Shown in pieces: positions 1 through 7,865 of a DNA stretch of 64,000 nt. The stretch spans positions 3,956 to 67,955 of the forward strand of contig NZ_JAVTJJ010000013.1 in assembly GCF_031843945.1 (NCBI RefSeq). The letters run 5' to 3'. Each line of letters starts with the position of its first letter. The first letter of the stretch is position 1. The position numbers were made by a program, and so were the translations under genes. The notes beneath the pieces were generated by a model. That model was given only the letters and a program-made list of their open reading frames with translations, made no database searches and was not told the DNA's origin. Source of the stretch: Paracidovorax sp031843945 (GTDB lineage: Bacteria; Pseudomonadota; Gammaproteobacteria; Burkholderiales; Burkholderiaceae_C).

Positions 1-32
1 GGGGTGAAGGCGCGAAGCGCCTCAGGGGGGTG

Positions 33-1304
33 TCACAGTTTCGACTTGCCGTCCGGTTCGTCCTTCTTCTTGTCGTTGCCTTCGATGTAAGGAGACCATG
101 GCTTGGCCTTCACCGGGCCGGGTGTCTTCCACACCACGTTGAACTGGCCATCGGCCTTGATCTCGCCGATGAACACGCTCTTGTGCAAATGGTGATTCTT
201 CTCGTCCATCTTGCTCACGATGCCGCTGGGGGCCTTGAAGGTCTGGCCGGCCATGGCAGCGATGACCTTGTCCACGTCGGTGCTCTTGGCCTTTTCAACC
301 GCCTGCTTCCACATGTGGATGCCGATGTAGGTGGCTTCCATCGGGTCGTTGGTCAGGGGCTTGTCCTTGTGGCCGGCGATGTTCTTGGCCTTGGCGTAAT
401 CACCCCACTGCTTGATGAAGGCGGTGTTGGTGGGGTTCTTGATGGACATGAAGTAGTTCCAGGCAGCCAGGTGGCCAACCAGAGGTTTTGTGTCCACGCC
501 GCGCAGCTCTTCCTCGCCCACGCTGAAGGCAACGACCGGCACGTCCTTGGCCTTCAGGCCGGCGTTGCCCAGCTCTTTGTAGAAGGGCACGTTGGAGTCG
601 CCGTTGATGGTGGACACCACTGCCGTCTTGCCGCCCTGGCTGAACTTCTTGATGTCCGCCACGATGGTCTGGTAGTCGGCGTGGCCGAAGGGGGTGTACT
701 TCTCGTCGATGTCGGAATCCTTCACGCCCTTGGACTTCAGGTAGGCGCGCAGGATCTTGTTGGTGGTGCGCGGGTACACGTAGTCGGTGCCCAGCAGCAC
801 CCAGCGCTTGGCACTGCCGCCGTCCTTGCTCATCAGGTAGTCGACCGCAGGAATGGCCTGCTGGTTGGGCGCAGCGCCGGTGTAGAACACGTTCTTGGAC
901 AGCTCTTCGCCCTCGTACTGCACGGGGTAGAACAGCAGGCCGTTCATTTCCTCGACCACCGGCAGCACGCTCTTGCGGCTCACCGACGTCCAGCAACCGA
1001 AGATGACCGAGACCTTGTCCTGGCCCAGCAGCTGCTTGGTTTTTTCAGCGAACAGCGGCCAGTTGGAGGCCGGGTCCACCACCACGGGTTCGAGCTTCTT
1101 GCCCAGCACGCCGCCCTTTGCGTTGATCTCGTCAATGGCCATCAGCACCGTGTCTTTCAACACGGTTTCAGAAATCGCCATGGTGCCCGAGAGGCTGTGC
1201 AGCACTCCCACCTTGATGGTGTCCTGCGCATGGGCTGGCAGCACGCACAGGCCCGCCAGTGCTGCGGCGGCGGACAAGGCCTTGAGAGTGAAACGACGTT
1301 GCAT
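33..1304 (-). CDS. urtA: Urea ABC transporter substrate-binding protein UrtA
   Basis: Periplasmic binding protein of the high-affinity urea ABC transporter. The 423-residue length matches the UrtA family (about 420). It opens with a cleavable signal peptide (MQRRFTLKAL..., hydrophobic stretch, PAHA cleavage before QDTIKVG), then the family's type-1 periplasmic fold with the IKVGVLHSLSGTMAISE and GTDYVYPRTTN stretches typical of UrtA/AmiC-like proteins. The ATG at 1304 was chosen over an upstream in-frame codon because it starts the signal peptide and has GGAG about 8 nt upstream. The gene is transcribed towards the left edge, where urtBCDE are expected (inference); bases 9-21 just after the stop form a small GGCGC-GAA-GCGCC hairpin. 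The urease operon lies about 40 kb away at 41.2-47.1 kb. Confidence 0.95.
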   Translation of the reverse strand: MQRRFTLKALSAAAALAGLCVLPAHAQDTIKVGVLHSLSGTMAISETVLKDTVLMAIDEINAKGGVLGKKLEPVVVDPASNWPLFAEKTKQLLGQDKVSVIFGCWTSVSRKSVLPVVEEMNGLLFYPVQYEGEELSKNVFYTGAAPNQQAIPAVDYLMSKDGGSAKRWVLLGTDYVYPRTTNKILRAYLKSKGVKDSDIDEKYTPFGHADYQTIVADIKKFSQGGKTAVVSTINGDSNVPFYKELGNAGLKAKDVPVVAFSVGEEELRGVDTKPLVGHLAAWNYFMSIKNPTNTAFIKQWGDYAKAKNIAGHKDKPLTNDPMEATYIGIHMWKQAVEKAKSTDVDKVIAAMAGQTFKAPSGIVSKMDEKNHHLHKSVFIGEIKADGQFNVVWKTPGPVKAKPWSPYIEGNDKKKDEPDGKSKL

Positions 1305-1407
1305 GAATACGGCTCCGTAGGGGGTGAAAGGACTCGGGTCGCCGGGCCGGTCGGGCCAGTCCTCAAGCGATGGAGTCGATTCTGGGGAGCAGGCTGCCAA
1401 CCGCAAA

Positions 1408-1423
1408 TACGCCACATGGCGTA
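1408..1423. promoter_or_regulatory. Palindrome upstream of urtA (candidate operator)
   Basis: TACGCC-ACAT-GGCGTA is a perfect 6-4-6 inverted repeat about 105 bp upstream of the urtA ATG. Its position fits an activator or repressor site for urtA. I see no sigma-54 -24/-12 element on this strand. The binding protein is unknown. Confidence 0.35.
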
Positions 1424-1451
1424 CGGAACACGCCAAGGCCGCCTGAACGCC

Positions 1452-1745
1452 CTAATGCGCAGGCATGTGCAGGGCTTCTATGGTGGCGCTCTTGCTCACC
1501 GGACTGGACAGCACCAGCGACGTGGTGACGGCGCCGTGCAAGGCCAGTGCATCTAACACGTTCTAGGTCGGCCGGCTCGGCGATGGCCCGTAGCCTTCGA
1601 TCACACCGGCCGACTGCAACTTGGCAACGCGCTCGCTCATGGCTGGCTGCGACAACCCGATGCGCTTTCCGAGCGCCGCCAGGCTTTGCCGCGCGTCGAT
1701 CTGTAGCGCCTGCAGGACCAGCCAGTCTTTCTTGTCGATGCGCAT
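1452..1745 (-). pseudogene. Lrp/AsnC-family regulator, internally deleted remnant
   Basis: The N-terminal part starting MRIDKKDWLVLQAL is a normal Lrp/AsnC helix-turn-helix (..LAALGKRIGLSQPAMSERVAKL.., ending VIEGYG). After PSPSRPT the frame meets a TAG at 1565-1563. The same frame then continues with NVLDALALHGAVTTSLVL..., which is recognisable as the C-terminal end of an Lrp regulator (the usual 'YGAVTTSIVLS' tail), to a stop at 1452. About 80 residues of the effector-binding RAM domain are therefore missing and a stop sits at the junction. A truncated HTH protein might still be made, but the gene cannot encode a normal Lrp. It lies between urtA and a GST remnant, which marks this as a decayed patch. 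Confidence 0.75.
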
Positions 1746-1784
1746 GGAGAGGAATGCCGGGCTGGCGACATAGCGGCCCACCCG

Positions 1785-1964
1785 TCATCCGCGTCCGACG
1801 CGGGCGATCTCACGCACGGAGGGCTCATCGCCGCCGTGGCCTGGAGCTTCACGCAGTTCGTGCTGCCGGGCACCGTGCCGCCCGATCTGCATCCAGCACT
1901 GAATGCCTTCACCGCACAGGCAGAACAGTTGCCGGCCTTCCGCGCCTGCCCGCAGCAGAACTGA
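1785..1964 (+). pseudogene. Glutathione S-transferase-like C-terminal remnant
   Basis: This frame reads ...ASDAGDLTHGGLIAAVAWSF, TQFVLPGTVPPDLHPALNAF and TAQAEQLPAFRACPQQN before a TGA. That resembles the last helices of bacterial glutathione S-transferases (a '..LTxAD..', 'AWRFTQFVLPG' and 'ARAEALPAFRA' type ending). There is no start codon or N-terminal thioredoxin-fold domain upstream; the sequence runs back into the head-to-head Lrp remnant. I treat it as a fragment left by a deletion. The family call rests on remembered pattern similarity. Confidence 0.5.
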
Positions 1965-1987
1965 ACCCTCCACGCCCGCAGCGGCCC

Positions 1988-2028
1988 AAGAAAAAGGCCG
2001 GCCCCACACAAAGAGTGCGGGCCGGCCT
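1988..2028 (-). terminator. Rho-independent terminator of the b561-yceI operon
   Basis: On the minus strand AGGCCGGCCC, a 14-nt loop and GGGCCGGCCT form a perfect 10-bp stem followed by TTTTTCTT. It lies about 60 bp beyond the stop of the second yceI gene and closes the three-gene minus-strand unit. Confidence 0.9.
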
Positions 2029-2088
2029 GTATCGGCTTGCCTGTCAAGCGCCCGCGTTAGGCGCCTGAGCCGGCAATGGCGGGCTGAC

Positions 2089-2667
2089 TTACTGCTTCAC
2101 AGCCTCGATCTGCGCCACGATGCGCACGGTCTTCGTCATGCCGAATTTCACGCCGTAGTCAGCGTCGAACAAGGTACGGTCGATGGTGGTTTCAAAGTCG
2201 CCGCCGCACACTTCGCGCTTGAGCATCGGGCTTTGGTAGCAAGCGAACTGGTTGGCCTTGAAGGTCACTGGCTGGGTCTTGCCCTTGATGGTCAGATCGC
2301 CCGCAACCGACACCACCTTGTCGCCTTCGAACGTGAACTTGTCACCCACAAACTTGGCGGTGGGGAATTTGGCCGCGTCGAAGATGTCGGCGCCTTGCAA
2401 GTGCTTGTCAAACGGAGCCACACCGGTGTTGACGGAGGTGATGTCGATGGTCAGCTCCACCTTGCCAGTCTTGGCCGTCTTGTCCAGCTGAATCGTGCCT
2501 TCCTTCTTGTCGAAGCGGCCACGGTTCATAGCCGCACCGAAGTGGCTGATCTCGAACGTGGCGAACGTGTGGGTAGGCTCTACGACGTAGGTGGCCGTCT
2601 GGGCCTGCACGGCGCCGGCAGCAAGGGTAGCGGCCACAGCGGCGAGGGCGAAGAGGGATTTGCGCAT
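2089..2667 (-). CDS. YceI family periplasmic protein
   Basis: A 192-residue secreted protein with a signal peptide (MRKSLFALAAVAAT..VQAQ) and the YceI lipocalin-like barrel. It shows the typical opening (YVVEPTHTFATFEISHFG), a middle section (..GVAPFDKHLQGADIFDAAKFPTAKF) and the GDLTIKGKTQPVTF strand. YceI proteins bind polyisoprenoid-type lipids in a hydrophobic pocket; their physiological role is unsettled. The ATG at 2667 has AGGAG 9 nt upstream, so a longer in-frame upstream start is rejected. It is the last gene of the cytochrome b561-yceI-yceI unit, and a second, diverged copy lies immediately upstream. b561/YceI pairing is a common arrangement in Proteobacteria. Confidence 0.93.
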   Translation of the reverse strand: MRKSLFALAAVAATLAAGAVQAQTATYVVEPTHTFATFEISHFGAAMNRGRFDKKEGTIQLDKTAKTGKVELTIDITSVNTGVAPFDKHLQGADIFDAAKFPTAKFVGDKFTFEGDKVVSVAGDLTIKGKTQPVTFKANQFACYQSPMLKREVCGGDFETTIDRTLFDADYGVKFGMTKTVRIVAQIEAVKQ

Positions 2668-2744
2668 GTCGAGATCTCCTGGTTGAAAAGAAACGGGAAA
2701 AACAAAAGGGAATGGCAGAGAAAACAAAAACGAGGAACCGCCCC

Positions 2745-3320
2745 TCAGAGCTTGCCCACGCCGGTCAGAGCAAGCTTGAACTTCACCTGAACGTCGTCGG
2801 CCACCATGGAGGTGTCAGCCCATTCGTTCTCGCCCAGCTTGAACGCCAGGCGCTTGATGGTGAAGGCGCCCGTGGCGGTGGTCGTGGCACCGCTTTGCGT
2901 CAGCGCGACGGGCACGGTCACGTCCTGCGACGCACCCTTGATGCTCAGCTTGCCGGCCACCTCGAACTTGCCGGGGCCCACGGACTTGATGGCCGTGGAC
3001 TGGAAGGTAGCCTGTGGAAACTTGGGCACGTTGAACCAGGTGGGCTTGGGCAGCTCCGCATCGGTCTCTTTCACACCCAGCGTGGCGCTGCCGGTATCGA
3101 CGGTGAAGGCGATCTTGCTGGTGGCCAGCTTGGCGGGGTCGAAAGCGACCTGCGCGTCGAACTTCTTGAAGCGGCCTTCCACCGGCACGCCCATCTGCTT
3201 GCTGACGAACAAAATCTCGCTTTGCGCGGGCACCAGCGCCTGTTGCGCAAAGGCGGGGACGGCAGCCATCCATGTGGTGGATGCCAGCGCCAGGCTGGCC
3301 AGGGTCGTCGAATACTTCAT
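2745..3320 (-). CDS. YceI family periplasmic protein (second paralogue)
   Basis: A 191-residue protein with a signal peptide (MKYSTTLASLALAST..PAFA) and a YceI barrel (VPAQSEILFVSKQMGVPVEG, FNVPKFPQATFQSTAI, GKLSIKGASQDVTVPV). It is clearly diverged from the downstream copy at 2089-2667, so the pair is an old duplication or two separate subfamilies. It lies between cytochrome b561 (36 bp upstream) and the other yceI and is likely co-transcribed with both. The ligand is unknown; the family binds isoprenoid lipids, and quinone-linked roles have been proposed where it sits with b561. Confidence 0.92.
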   Translation of the reverse strand: MKYSTTLASLALASTTWMAAVPAFAQQALVPAQSEILFVSKQMGVPVEGRFKKFDAQVAFDPAKLATSKIAFTVDTGSATLGVKETDAELPKPTWFNVPKFPQATFQSTAIKSVGPGKFEVAGKLSIKGASQDVTVPVALTQSGATTTATGAFTIKRLAFKLGENEWADTSMVADDVQVKFKLALTGVGKL

Positions 3321-3356
3321 AGGATCGCTCCGTCGGAATGGAAGAAAAAAAGGGGC

Positions 3357-3914
3357 TCAGCCACGGCCGGGCAGCATGCGCGAGAGCAATCCGTCGCGGT
3401 CGATGAGCTGGTGCTTGAGCGCGGCCGCCACGTGCAGCACGACCAGCGCAGCCAGCGCATAGGCGGTGATCTCGTGCCAGGGCTTGATGGCCTCTGCCAG
3501 TTCAGGGCTGACCGGCACGAAGCTGGGCAGCGGCAGCACCCCCAGAAACACAATGGGAAAACCAGCCGCCGAGCTGTAGGCCCAGCCCACCAGCGGCACG
3601 ATGAAAAAGAGCGCATAGAGCGAGTGGTGCGTGGCGTGGTGAGCCACCTCCTGCCAGCGCGGCATGGCCGACTTCATGGCAGCGGGCAGCGCCGGCGGCC
3701 GATGCGTGAGGCGCCATGCCAGCCGCACCATCGAAAGCGCCAAAATTGCCACGCCGGCCCACTTGTGCCAGTTGTACAGCTTCAGCCGCTGGGGTGAGAA
3801 CGGCAGGCCGGTCATGTAGTAACCCACCCCGAATACGGCAACGATGGCCAAGCCCAGCGACCAATGCAAAGCGATGGCGGTAGCGGTATATCGGGCCGGG
3901 CGAGATGAGGTCAT
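3357..3914 (-). CDS. Cytochrome b561 family protein
   Basis: A 185-residue inner-membrane dihaem cytochrome b561. Four hydrophobic segments are visible (near IALHWSLGLAIVAVFGVGYY, WAGVAILALSMVRLAW, LYALFFIVPLVGWAYS and ITAYALAALVVLHVAAAL). Histidines occur in or beside these helices (IALHW, NWHKW, HHSLY, PWHE, VLHV), as expected for haem ligation. The family moves electrons between quinone and periplasmic or haem acceptors. The ATG at 3914 (MTSSRPARYTATAIALHW) was preferred to a TTG 11 codons upstream. It is the first gene of the minus-strand unit with two yceI genes. Confidence 0.92.
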   Translation of the reverse strand: MTSSRPARYTATAIALHWSLGLAIVAVFGVGYYMTGLPFSPQRLKLYNWHKWAGVAILALSMVRLAWRLTHRPPALPAAMKSAMPRWQEVAHHATHHSLYALFFIVPLVGWAYSSAAGFPIVFLGVLPLPSFVPVSPELAEAIKPWHEITAYALAALVVLHVAAALKHQLIDRDGLLSRMLPGRG

Positions 3915-4341
3915 GGCTGGGTCGGTGGTGGAAAGATCTGCGCGCAAGCTTTAGCAGCCCCGCAACGTGAGCGCAGCAGTCTAGAGCGGCGATCGGTCGC
4001 AAAGTTGCAATGAAGTTGATGCATTTATTCAATTTTTTTGAACGTGCAGCGCTTTTTCGCACTCTGGCTGCGCCTGAATGGCAAGTGATCAGGCTGACGT
4101 GCGGAATGTACGAGCCGGTCAGCATACCTGCGTCGTACGCCCTGGAAACGAGGCTTACTGGCGTTGGCTGGCCGGGGTGTTGGATGCCAGCGGCGGAAGA
4201 TGCGCCTCTGGATGCGTCCCAACACACAGCGATGATGGCGCCGGGCTGCCACACGCCAGGTCAGAGTTGGGTGCGCAACGGCCATGCTCAGACCCCTTGG
4301 CGCCCCGAAGGCGCAGCCAACCCCGGCGCTTGGATCGCGCT
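3915..4341. other. Intergenic region with no convincing gene
   Basis: This stretch lies between the start of cytochrome b561 and the end of the biotin carboxylase gene. A plus-strand reading frame at 4010-4345 has no ribosome site, no recognisable domain and a composition unlike the neighbours. The part next to 3915 must hold the b561 promoter, and 4297-4320 holds a hairpin listed separately. I see nothing else. Confidence 0.5.
4297..4320 (-). terminator. UUCG-type hairpin downstream of the pxp/biotin carboxylase operon
   Basis: On the minus strand TTGGCTGCGCC-TTCG-GGGCGCCAA forms a strong stem with one bulged base and a TTCG loop, 22 bp past the biotin carboxylase stop. There is no U-tract, so it could be an mRNA-stabilising 3' hairpin or a Rho-dependent end. 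Confidence 0.35.
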
Positions 4342-6111
4342 CTAGCCGATCTCGGCCAGGCTCGCCCCGGCAGCTTGCAGGCTGCCGGCTGCGGCCCGCA
4401 GCGTGATGCGGCCTGCGCGGTGGGCCGTCACCTGCATTTCCATCTTCATCGCTTCCATCACGGCCACCACGTCGCCTTCGGCCACGGTGTCGCCGTCCGC
4501 CACCTTCCAGGTCTGCAGCGTGCCGGCAATGGGTGCTGCCACGGCGGCCGGGTCTGGGGCCCCTGCGGCCACAGCACCCGATGATGTGCCCTGCGCGCCA
4601 CCCGGCAGCGCCTGCAGACCGCGCAGCAGTCCGGCCGGCAAACCCAGCGTGACGCGCCGGCCGTCGATCTCCGCTTCCATGCGCAGCAGCGTGCCGTCGG
4701 GCTGTGGCCCGGCGCGCACGGCGGCAGCCAGGTCGTTGGCGAATTCGGTTTCGATCCAGCGCGTGTGCACCTTGAAGCCTTCGGCCCCGCCCTGTGCGCC
4801 ATCTCCGTATTCATTTCCTGCCGCGAAATCGGCATGCTCGATGACCGCGCGGTGAAACGGCAGCACCGAGGCCACGCCTTCGATGCGGAATTCACGCAGC
4901 GCGCGCCGCGCCCTGGCCAGTGCCTGGGCCCGCGTGGCACCGGTGACGATGAGCTTGGCCATGAGTGAATCGAAGGTGCCGGGAACGACCGAGCCTGCAG
5001 CCACACCCGAGTCCACCCGCACGCCAGGACCCGAGGGCACCTCGAAGCGCGTGATGGCGCCAGGCGTGGGCAGAAAGCCGCGGCCGACGTCTTCGGCGTT
5101 GATGCGGAATTCGATGGCGTGGCCCAGCGGGGCGGGCACGTCGGTGGCATCCAGCCGGTGGCCGTCGGCCACGCGCAGTTGCTCCACCACCAGGTCGATG
5201 CCGGTGGTCTGCTCGGTCACCGGGTGTTCGACCTGCAGGCGCGTGTTCACTTCGAGGAACGACAACGCGCCGCTGCCCGACAGCAAAAACTCCACCGTGC
5301 CCGCACTGCTGTAGCCGGCCTCGGCGCAAATGTCGCGCGCGGCCTGGTGAATGCGCTCACGCTGCGCGTCGGTCAGAAAAGGCGCTGGGGCCTCTTCCAC
5401 CAGCTTCTGGTTGCGGCGCTGCAACGAACAGTCGCGCGTGCCCAGCACCCGCACGGTGCCGTGCTGGTCGGCCAGCACCTGCGCTTCGATGTGGCGGGGC
5501 TTGTCGAGGAACTGCTCGACGAAGCACTCGCCGCGACCGAACGCGGTGACGGCCTCGCGCACGGCGGATGCGTAGAGGTCTTCCACCTCGTCCATGCGCC
5601 AGGCGATCTTCATGCCGCGACCGCCGCCGCCGAATGCTGCCTTGATGATGATGGGCAGGCCGATGCGCTCGGCAAAGGCGACCACTTCGCTGGCGTCGTT
5701 CACCGGACCTTCCGTGCCCGCCACCAGCGGCGCGCCCACCTTCAGGGCGATCTTGCGCGCCTCGACCTTGTCGCCCAGCCGGGCGATGGCCTCGGGCGAC
5801 GGGCCGATCCAGACCATGCCGGCGTCGATGACCGCCTGGGCGAAGGCCGCGCTTTCCGAGAGAAAGCCGTAACCGGGGTGCACTGCATCTGCGCCGCTGC
5901 GCTGGGCAACGGCCAGCAGCTTGGCCACGTTCAGATAGGTGTCGGCCGGACGGTCGCCGTCCAGGCCGTAGGCCTCATCAGCCATGCAGGTGTGCAAGGC
6001 GCCCAGGTCAGCATTGGCGTAGACAGCGACCGATTTCACACCGTAGTCGGCGCAGGCGCGGGCAATCCGGACGGCGATCTCGCCCCGGTTGGCAATCAGA
6101 ACTTTTTTCAT
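4342..6111 (-). CDS. Biotin carboxylase fused to biotin carboxyl carrier domain
   Basis: A 589-residue protein of the acyl-CoA carboxylase alpha-subunit type. The N-terminal biotin carboxylase starts MKKVLIANRGEIAVRIARAC and has the ATP-grasp glycine loop (KAAFGGGGRGMKI), GTRDCSLQRRNQKLVEEAPAP and the catalytic FLEVNTRLQVEHPVTE motif. A lipoyl/biotinyl domain with VMEAMKMEMQV (biotin lysine) closes the protein, after an Ala/Pro/Gly-rich linker near residue 500. It would carboxylate its own biotin from bicarbonate and ATP. No acyl-CoA carboxyltransferase beta subunit is nearby; instead the gene is last in an operon with PxpBC (urea-carboxylase-like AHS1/AHS2 domains), PxpA and an MFS carrier. 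It may thus serve a 5-oxoproline or related amide/lactam enzyme rather than fatty-acid synthesis (inference). Confidence 0.93.
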   Translation of the reverse strand: MKKVLIANRGEIAVRIARACADYGVKSVAVYANADLGALHTCMADEAYGLDGDRPADTYLNVAKLLAVAQRSGADAVHPGYGFLSESAAFAQAVIDAGMVWIGPSPEAIARLGDKVEARKIALKVGAPLVAGTEGPVNDASEVVAFAERIGLPIIIKAAFGGGGRGMKIAWRMDEVEDLYASAVREAVTAFGRGECFVEQFLDKPRHIEAQVLADQHGTVRVLGTRDCSLQRRNQKLVEEAPAPFLTDAQRERIHQAARDICAEAGYSSAGTVEFLLSGSGALSFLEVNTRLQVEHPVTEQTTGIDLVVEQLRVADGHRLDATDVPAPLGHAIEFRINAEDVGRGFLPTPGAITRFEVPSGPGVRVDSGVAAGSVVPGTFDSLMAKLIVTGATRAQALARARRALREFRIEGVASVLPFHRAVIEHADFAAGNEYGDGAQGGAEGFKVHTRWIETEFANDLAAAVRAGPQPDGTLLRMEAEIDGRRVTLGLPAGLLRGLQALPGGAQGTSSGAVAAGAPDPAAVAAPIAGTLQTWKVADGDTVAEGDVVAVMEAMKMEMQVTAHRAGRITLRAAAGSLQAAGASLAEIG

Positions 6112-6128
6112 AGCTTTCACCTTTTGCC

Positions 6129-6245
6129 TCAAGCCAATATGGGGGTGGCGAGCTCGCTGTCGCCTGCTGCGCAGGCACGGCAATCTGTAGAAACGCCCGC
6201 TGCGCGGTCGTTTTCGCCTTGGCTGGCGATCAAAAATTTTTTCAT
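6129..6245 (-). CDS. Possible 38-residue ORF whose start resembles the biotin carboxylase start
   Basis: In the gap between pxpBC and the biotin carboxylase gene is an ORF of 38 codons beginning MKKFLIASQGENDRAAGV. Its first 18 nucleotides closely resemble those of the downstream gene (MKKVLIANRGE). The rest (..CRACAAGDSELATPILA) has no relation to biotin carboxylase. It may be a decayed partial duplication, a repeat-derived leader or just sequence inserted between the two genes. It is so short that translation is uncertain. Confidence 0.25.
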   Translation of the reverse strand: MKKFLIASQGENDRAAGVSTDCRACAAGDSELATPILA

Positions 6246-6250
6246 GGCAT

Positions 6251-7858
6251 TCAAGTCAGTGTCACAGGCTCGAACGCCCGGATGGGATGGAAACGGATCC
6301 AGGCGCCGACGGGAATCTGCCCCGCGCGGTCCCGGTGATAAGGGGCTACGCAGCCGATGACGGGATAGCCGCCGGTCAGCGGGTGGTCCGCCAGAAACAG
6401 CACCGGCTGGCCGCTGGGCGGCACCTGGATGGCGCCGGTGGGAGTGCCCTCGCTGGGCAGCTCGCCCGCTACGGCGCGGGTGAGCGGCGACTCGCCGGCC
6501 AGGCGGATGCCCACGCGGTTCGATTGCGGCGTGACCTGCCAGCGCTGGCTGCTGAGCAGCTCCACGGCCTCGGGCGTGAACCAGTCGGTTCGCGGGCCGA
6601 GCACCACGTCGAGCACCACGTCTTCATGCACGGTGGGCAGATCCTGCGGCGGCACCTCGGGCGTGCCGACGATGGCGCCGCGCGGCGTGGGCCGCACGGC
6701 CAGCACGTCGCCGGCCGCCAGCGCCGCGGGGCCGACGCTGGCGAGCGTGTCGGTGGCGCAGCTGCCCAGCACCGGTTCGACGGCATAGCCGCCGCGCACG
6801 GCGATGTAGCTGCGCGTGCCTGCCACGGGTTCGCCAAAAGCCAGCACGTCGCCATCGGCAAGCGCCAGTGGCTGGTAGCGGCCGACGGCCCAGGCGTGGC
6901 CCGCGGCATTGGTGAGCGTGAGCGGCGCCTCCGCTCCGGTGACCGCGACCACCACGTCGCCCCGGCTTTTCAGGCGCAGGCCGCCGTTCACCGTCTCCAG
7001 GCAGGCCGCGCCGGGGGCATTGCCCGCCAGCCGGTTGGCGGCGCGGCAGGCAGACTGGTCCATGGCGCCGGAGGCGGACACACCCTGCCCTGCCTGGCCG
7101 TGCCGGCCCAGGTCCTGGAACAGCGTCTGCAGGCCGGGCGCCAGCACTTCCAGCGCGGAGCCTGCTGGTGGCGCCTGCACAAAAGCATTCAAGCCTTTTT
7201 GGCCTCTAGCGCTTGCTGGATAAGCGCTAGCAGCTATGCTTTTAATAGCAATATCAGCAAAGCGCACCCGCCAGCCCGGCTGCAGCAGCGCGGGCGGCTC
7301 GCGGTCGATATCCCACATGGCCGTGGGCGTGGTGCCGATGATCTGCCAGCCGCCCGGGCTGGCCTGCGGGTAGACGCCGCTGAAGGTGCCGGCCAGGCCC
7401 ACGGCGCCGGCCGGAATGCGGGTGCGGGGCGTGGTGCGGCGGGGCACGTCCAGGCTGGGGTCGCCACCCGCCAGGTAGCCGAAACCGGGCGCGAAGCCGG
7501 TGAAGGCGACGGTGTATTCGCTGCCGGTGTGGCGGCGCACGACTTCTTCGGGCGAGATGCCCAGCATCTGCGCCACTTCGGCCAGGTCTTCACCGTCGTA
7601 ATGCACGGGGATCTCGACCAGTGTGTCGCTGCGCTGGGCAGCCGCGCTCACGTCGCGCAGCGCTATCTTCTCGACCAGCGCGGCAAAGCTTTGGGCGGCG
7701 GGCCGGAACTGGACCAGGATGGTGCGCGCGGCAGGCACCAGTTCGTCGATGCCGGCGATGGGGTCGTGCCGCAGCGAGGCCAGCAGCGCCAGCGTCTGGT
7801 CCAGATCGTCCAGTTCCACCAGCAGCGCATTGAGGTTGACGGGAAGAAAACGCATCAT
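6251..7858 (-). CDS. pxpBC: Fused 5-oxoprolinase subunits B and C (PxpBC; KipI-KipA/AHS1-AHS2 type)
   Basis: A 535-residue fusion. Residues about 1-200 are the PxpB/KipI (AHS1) domain: RFLPVNLNALLVELDDL, VEIPVHYDGEDLAEVA, TGFAPGFGYLAG, RIPAGAVGLAGTFSGVYP, SPGGWQIIG. Residues about 228-530 are the PxpC/KipA (AHS2) domain: LEVLAPGLQTLFQDLGRHG, GVSASGAMD, SNRVGIRLAG, ADHPLTGGYPVIG. With PxpA it would hydrolyse 5-oxoproline to glutamate using ATP; the same two domains form the carboxyltransferase part of urea carboxylase. The linker (..ADIAIKSIAASAYPASARGQ and KGLNAFVQ..) is encoded by a copy of the dispersed repeat at 7193-7252. The ATG at 7858 lies 7 nt after the pxpA stop; a second ATG is at 7855. 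Confidence 0.92.
   Translation of the reverse strand: MMRFLPVNLNALLVELDDLDQTLALLASLRHDPIAGIDELVPAARTILVQFRPAAQSFAALVEKIALRDVSAAAQRSDTLVEIPVHYDGEDLAEVAQMLGISPEEVVRRHTGSEYTVAFTGFAPGFGYLAGGDPSLDVPRRTTPRTRIPAGAVGLAGTFSGVYPQASPGGWQIIGTTPTAMWDIDREPPALLQPGWRVRFADIAIKSIAASAYPASARGQKGLNAFVQAPPAGSALEVLAPGLQTLFQDLGRHGQAGQGVSASGAMDQSACRAANRLAGNAPGAACLETVNGGLRLKSRGDVVVAVTGAEAPLTLTNAAGHAWAVGRYQPLALADGDVLAFGEPVAGTRSYIAVRGGYAVEPVLGSCATDTLASVGPAALAAGDVLAVRPTPRGAIVGTPEVPPQDLPTVHEDVVLDVVLGPRTDWFTPEAVELLSSQRWQVTPQSNRVGIRLAGESPLTRAVAGELPSEGTPTGAIQVPPSGQPVLFLADHPLTGGYPVIGCVAPYHRDRAGQIPVGAWIRFHPIRAFEPVTLT
7193..7252. repeat. Dispersed repeat copy inside pxpBC coding sequence
   Basis: The sequence contains CTCTAGCGCTT, an AGCGCTT/AAGCGCT inverted pair and AGCTATGCTTTTAATAGCAA, the same elements found in the intergenic copies at 11.7, 36.3, 41.6, 47.9 and 55.9 kb. 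Here it is in frame and encodes the linker between the PxpB and PxpC domains. Confidence 0.85.
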
Positions 7859-7865
7859 CGGGCGA

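Noticed and set aside
1305..1452. Sigma-54 promoter before urtA
   Set aside because: Several TGGC and TTGC elements occur, but none has the required spacing, so no promoter is called.
30..1556. Long plus-strand open frame opposite urtA
   Set aside because: It is the antisense shadow of urtA; high-G+C codon bias leaves long frames open on the complementary strand. It has no family features.
4010..4345. Plus-strand 111-codon frame between cytochrome b561 and biotin carboxylase
   Set aside because: No Shine-Dalgarno, no domain, unusual composition, and it covers the b561 promoter and a hairpin.
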